Source: Thoreauomyces humboldtii (lineage: Eukaryota > Chytridiomycota > Chytridiomycetes > Spizellomycetales > Powellomycetaceae). Taken from it: 16,959 nucleotides of DNA. The notes under the pieces are model-generated. The model was not told where the DNA came from. It did not search any database and was given only the letters and a program-made list of their open reading frames with translations. A program made the translations under genes and the position numbers. The stretch lies in contig JADGJA010000494.1 in the NCBI GenBank assembly GCA_027596035.1, positions 1 through 16,959 on the forward strand. The letters are read 5' to 3'. Below, piece by piece: positions 15,743-16,959 of this stretch. Position 1 is the first letter of the stretch. Each line of letters opens with the position of its first letter.

Positions 15743-16616
15743 GGTCACGCACTGTCGGATCCGCAATCCAACTGCGCAGGGTAGCAAAACGGTCCGGGAG
15801 CACGGGCTTCGTAAAGAAGTCCGCTAACTGCGTGGTCGTCGGAGTGTCAATAATGGAAATAGAAGAGTTGTTAACCCCATCTCGGATAGCATGATATCGG
15901 ACGTCAATGTGTTTAGTCCTATTGTTAATGGCCGGGGACTGCGCAAGAGCCGCGGCCAACTGATTGTCCATGTGAATAGGAGTCGGAGGTAAACCCGACT
16001 CGTGCAAAGGGCCCAGGACCTGCGCCAGAAGGTGGCGGAGCCACAAAGCCTCCTTGTAAGCATCTCCATCCCGGTTACGGGTAAAGTGGAGACAAAAATC
16101 CATGGTTCCTTTGAGGTAACAAAAGATGCGTTTAACAGCGGACCAATCGTAGATGGTGGGCTTTGCCACCTTGCGGGCCGCTAGGCAAACTGCGGTTGCT
16201 ATGTTCCAGCGCCAGGCGATGCATAACCATGTCAGCGCCCCCACTGCTTTGAGATAGAGAGCAGCGAATTCAGATAATTGATTGTCACCCGCTGTGTGTG
16301 CGCCGGCGTACGGCGTAGAGCAGGATGTACAATCCGACATTTCAAAACGGGCCAGAAGGTCTTCGATGTAGGTGCGGTTGGAGACGGCCAAGGAGTAGCC
16401 GGGGCCTTCGGTGTGTGTGAAGGTCATACCAAGATAGTTTTGGACACGGCCCTGATTGGTGAACTTAAACTGCAAATGCAGTTCCACCTTGATTTGGCGC
16501 ATCGCCTTGGGGTTTTTGGTTAACAATAAAATGTCATCCACAAAGATAAGAAGAACGACAAGAGTATCAATTGAGGGCGTGCCGTTGTACTTGAGGAACA
16601 CACACAGACAATTGAG
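15743..16616 (-). pseudogene. Ty1/copia RT-RNase H fragment with RNase H core deletion
   Basis: The minus strand reads CVFLKYNGTPSIDTLVVLLI, FVDDILLL (the RT active-site motif, 16544-16533), QIKVELHLQFKFTNQGRVQN, YLGMTFTHTEGPGYSLAVSN, ALTWLCIAWRWNIATAV and AVKRIFCYLKGTMDFCLHF. At about 16067 it jumps from RNRDGD straight to YKEALWLRHLLAQVL, so the RNase H segment with the first Asp and the Glu is gone without breaking the frame. It then continues to IHMDNQLAAALAQ, RTKHIDVRYHAIRDGV and TTTQLADFFTKPVLPDRFA. The copia domain ends about 15743. The frame stays open to 15381, but that part is antisense to the plus-strand ORF. The RT palm upstream of FVDD is missing, cut at about 16616. It cannot make active RNase H. 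Confidence 0.88.
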
Positions 16617-16830
16617 CGCCACGGTCTATCTGTTGGCTATAGGTCATCCTCCCTGTTCTGGCGACTTCCCCTCGCTGGCCGTCCGCCCTGTCCGGGCGTA
16701 GGGTTAGGGCCTTCCTGGACCACCCTGGGTCTTTTCTTCGTGTCCGTTCCCTTCCCTGAATACAGCTAAGCTTCACTTCCCTCATCACAGTCCCATGTCG
16801 GTGTCCTGGCGGCCCAGCCATGCTCACAAA
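16617..16830. other. Junction segment between copia and gypsy fragments, possible solo LTR
   Basis: About 210 bases match neither neighbour. A TG (TGTTGGCTATAGG at 16631) and a CA (GCTCACA, ending 16828) near its ends, and its length, would fit a solo LTR, but no target duplication is visible. It carries TAGGGTTAGGG at 16699-16709 and a CGCCC/GGGCG hairpin just before. Confidence 0.3.
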
Positions 16831-16959
16831 TGCTGCGACGAAACTATACGTATGAGACGACGGCTTCAAAAGAAGGACGCCAAATCCATGATTGATGGAT
16901 ACTTGCTATGTAACAAGGGCGGCTTGCTCTGGAAGGACTTACCCGTTGTCCCTGACGCG
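16831..16959 (+). CDS. Ty3/gypsy pol fragment, 43 codons, runs off the right end; right arm of inverted repeat
   Basis: The plus strand reads CCDETIRMRRRLQKKDAKSM, then IDGYLLCNKGGLLWKDLPVV and PDA, with no stop. It is the same pol segment (after RNase H, before integrase) as the end of the left-hand fragment, in opposite orientation, 120 of 129 bases identical. The first base of homology is 16831; upstream is unrelated sequence, so this copy is truncated there. Confidence 0.9.

Noticed and set aside
1..16959. Whole window as one giant transposon with terminal inverted repeats
   Set aside because: The inverted arms are interior gypsy pol coding sequence, and the content is a patchwork of several element families with no shared transposase.

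Overview
The window looks like a transposon-rich, gene-poor piece of a fungal nuclear genome, probably an early-diverging or basidiomycete fungus; the placement is weak. Reasons: Ty3/gypsy and Ty1/copia polymerase fragments, a complete LTR element with tRNA primer site, short GT-AG introns, a GCR1_C-type DNA-binding domain as found in fungal Crypton transposons, and scattered TTAGGG-like tracts. There is no bacterial gene layout. Nothing proves the species.

Layout. 1-1006 (minus) is a Ty3/gypsy reverse transcriptase tail plus RNase H. About 1008-1788 is the 5' LTR, primer site and broken gag of a second LTR element. 1785-2314 (minus) is a frameshifted coiled-coil protein. 2888-4013 (plus) is a four-exon gene that I read as a GNAT-type acetyltransferase. 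4170-4654 (minus) and about 4667-5530 (plus) are two broken, unrecognised protein genes facing away from each other; the second has a membrane helix. 6106-6555 (minus) is an uncharacterised ORF. 6566-8755 (minus) is an intact 729-residue F-box-like/ankyrin protein, the best preserved gene here. 9273-9755 holds three diverged direct repeats of about 160-180 bp. 9766-10240 (minus) is a decayed GCR1_C (Crypton-like) fragment.

10708-13193 is the clearest mobile element: two 202-bp LTRs, a CTGTT target duplication, primer site, polypurine tract, and only a (broken) gag with a CCHC knuckle. It has no polymerase and carries a structured minisatellite. It sits inside one copy of another repeat whose second copy is at 10326-10491. 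13460-13852 (plus) is a copia RNase H tail; 14294-14550 has a 16-bp tandem repeat and a 46-nt near-perfect palindrome; 14945-15688 (plus) is an unknown ORF broken by two TGA codons; 15743-16616 (minus) is a copia RT fragment with an RNase H core deletion. The last 129 bp are an inverted copy of the first 129 bp.

The genes do not form a pathway. The window is best read as nested, decaying mobile elements around two or three host genes. Most lesions are single-base frameshifts, so either decay or uncorrected long-read errors could explain part of them. I did not find a clear new multi-gene system; the gag-only LTR element with its internal minisatellite is the most notable object.
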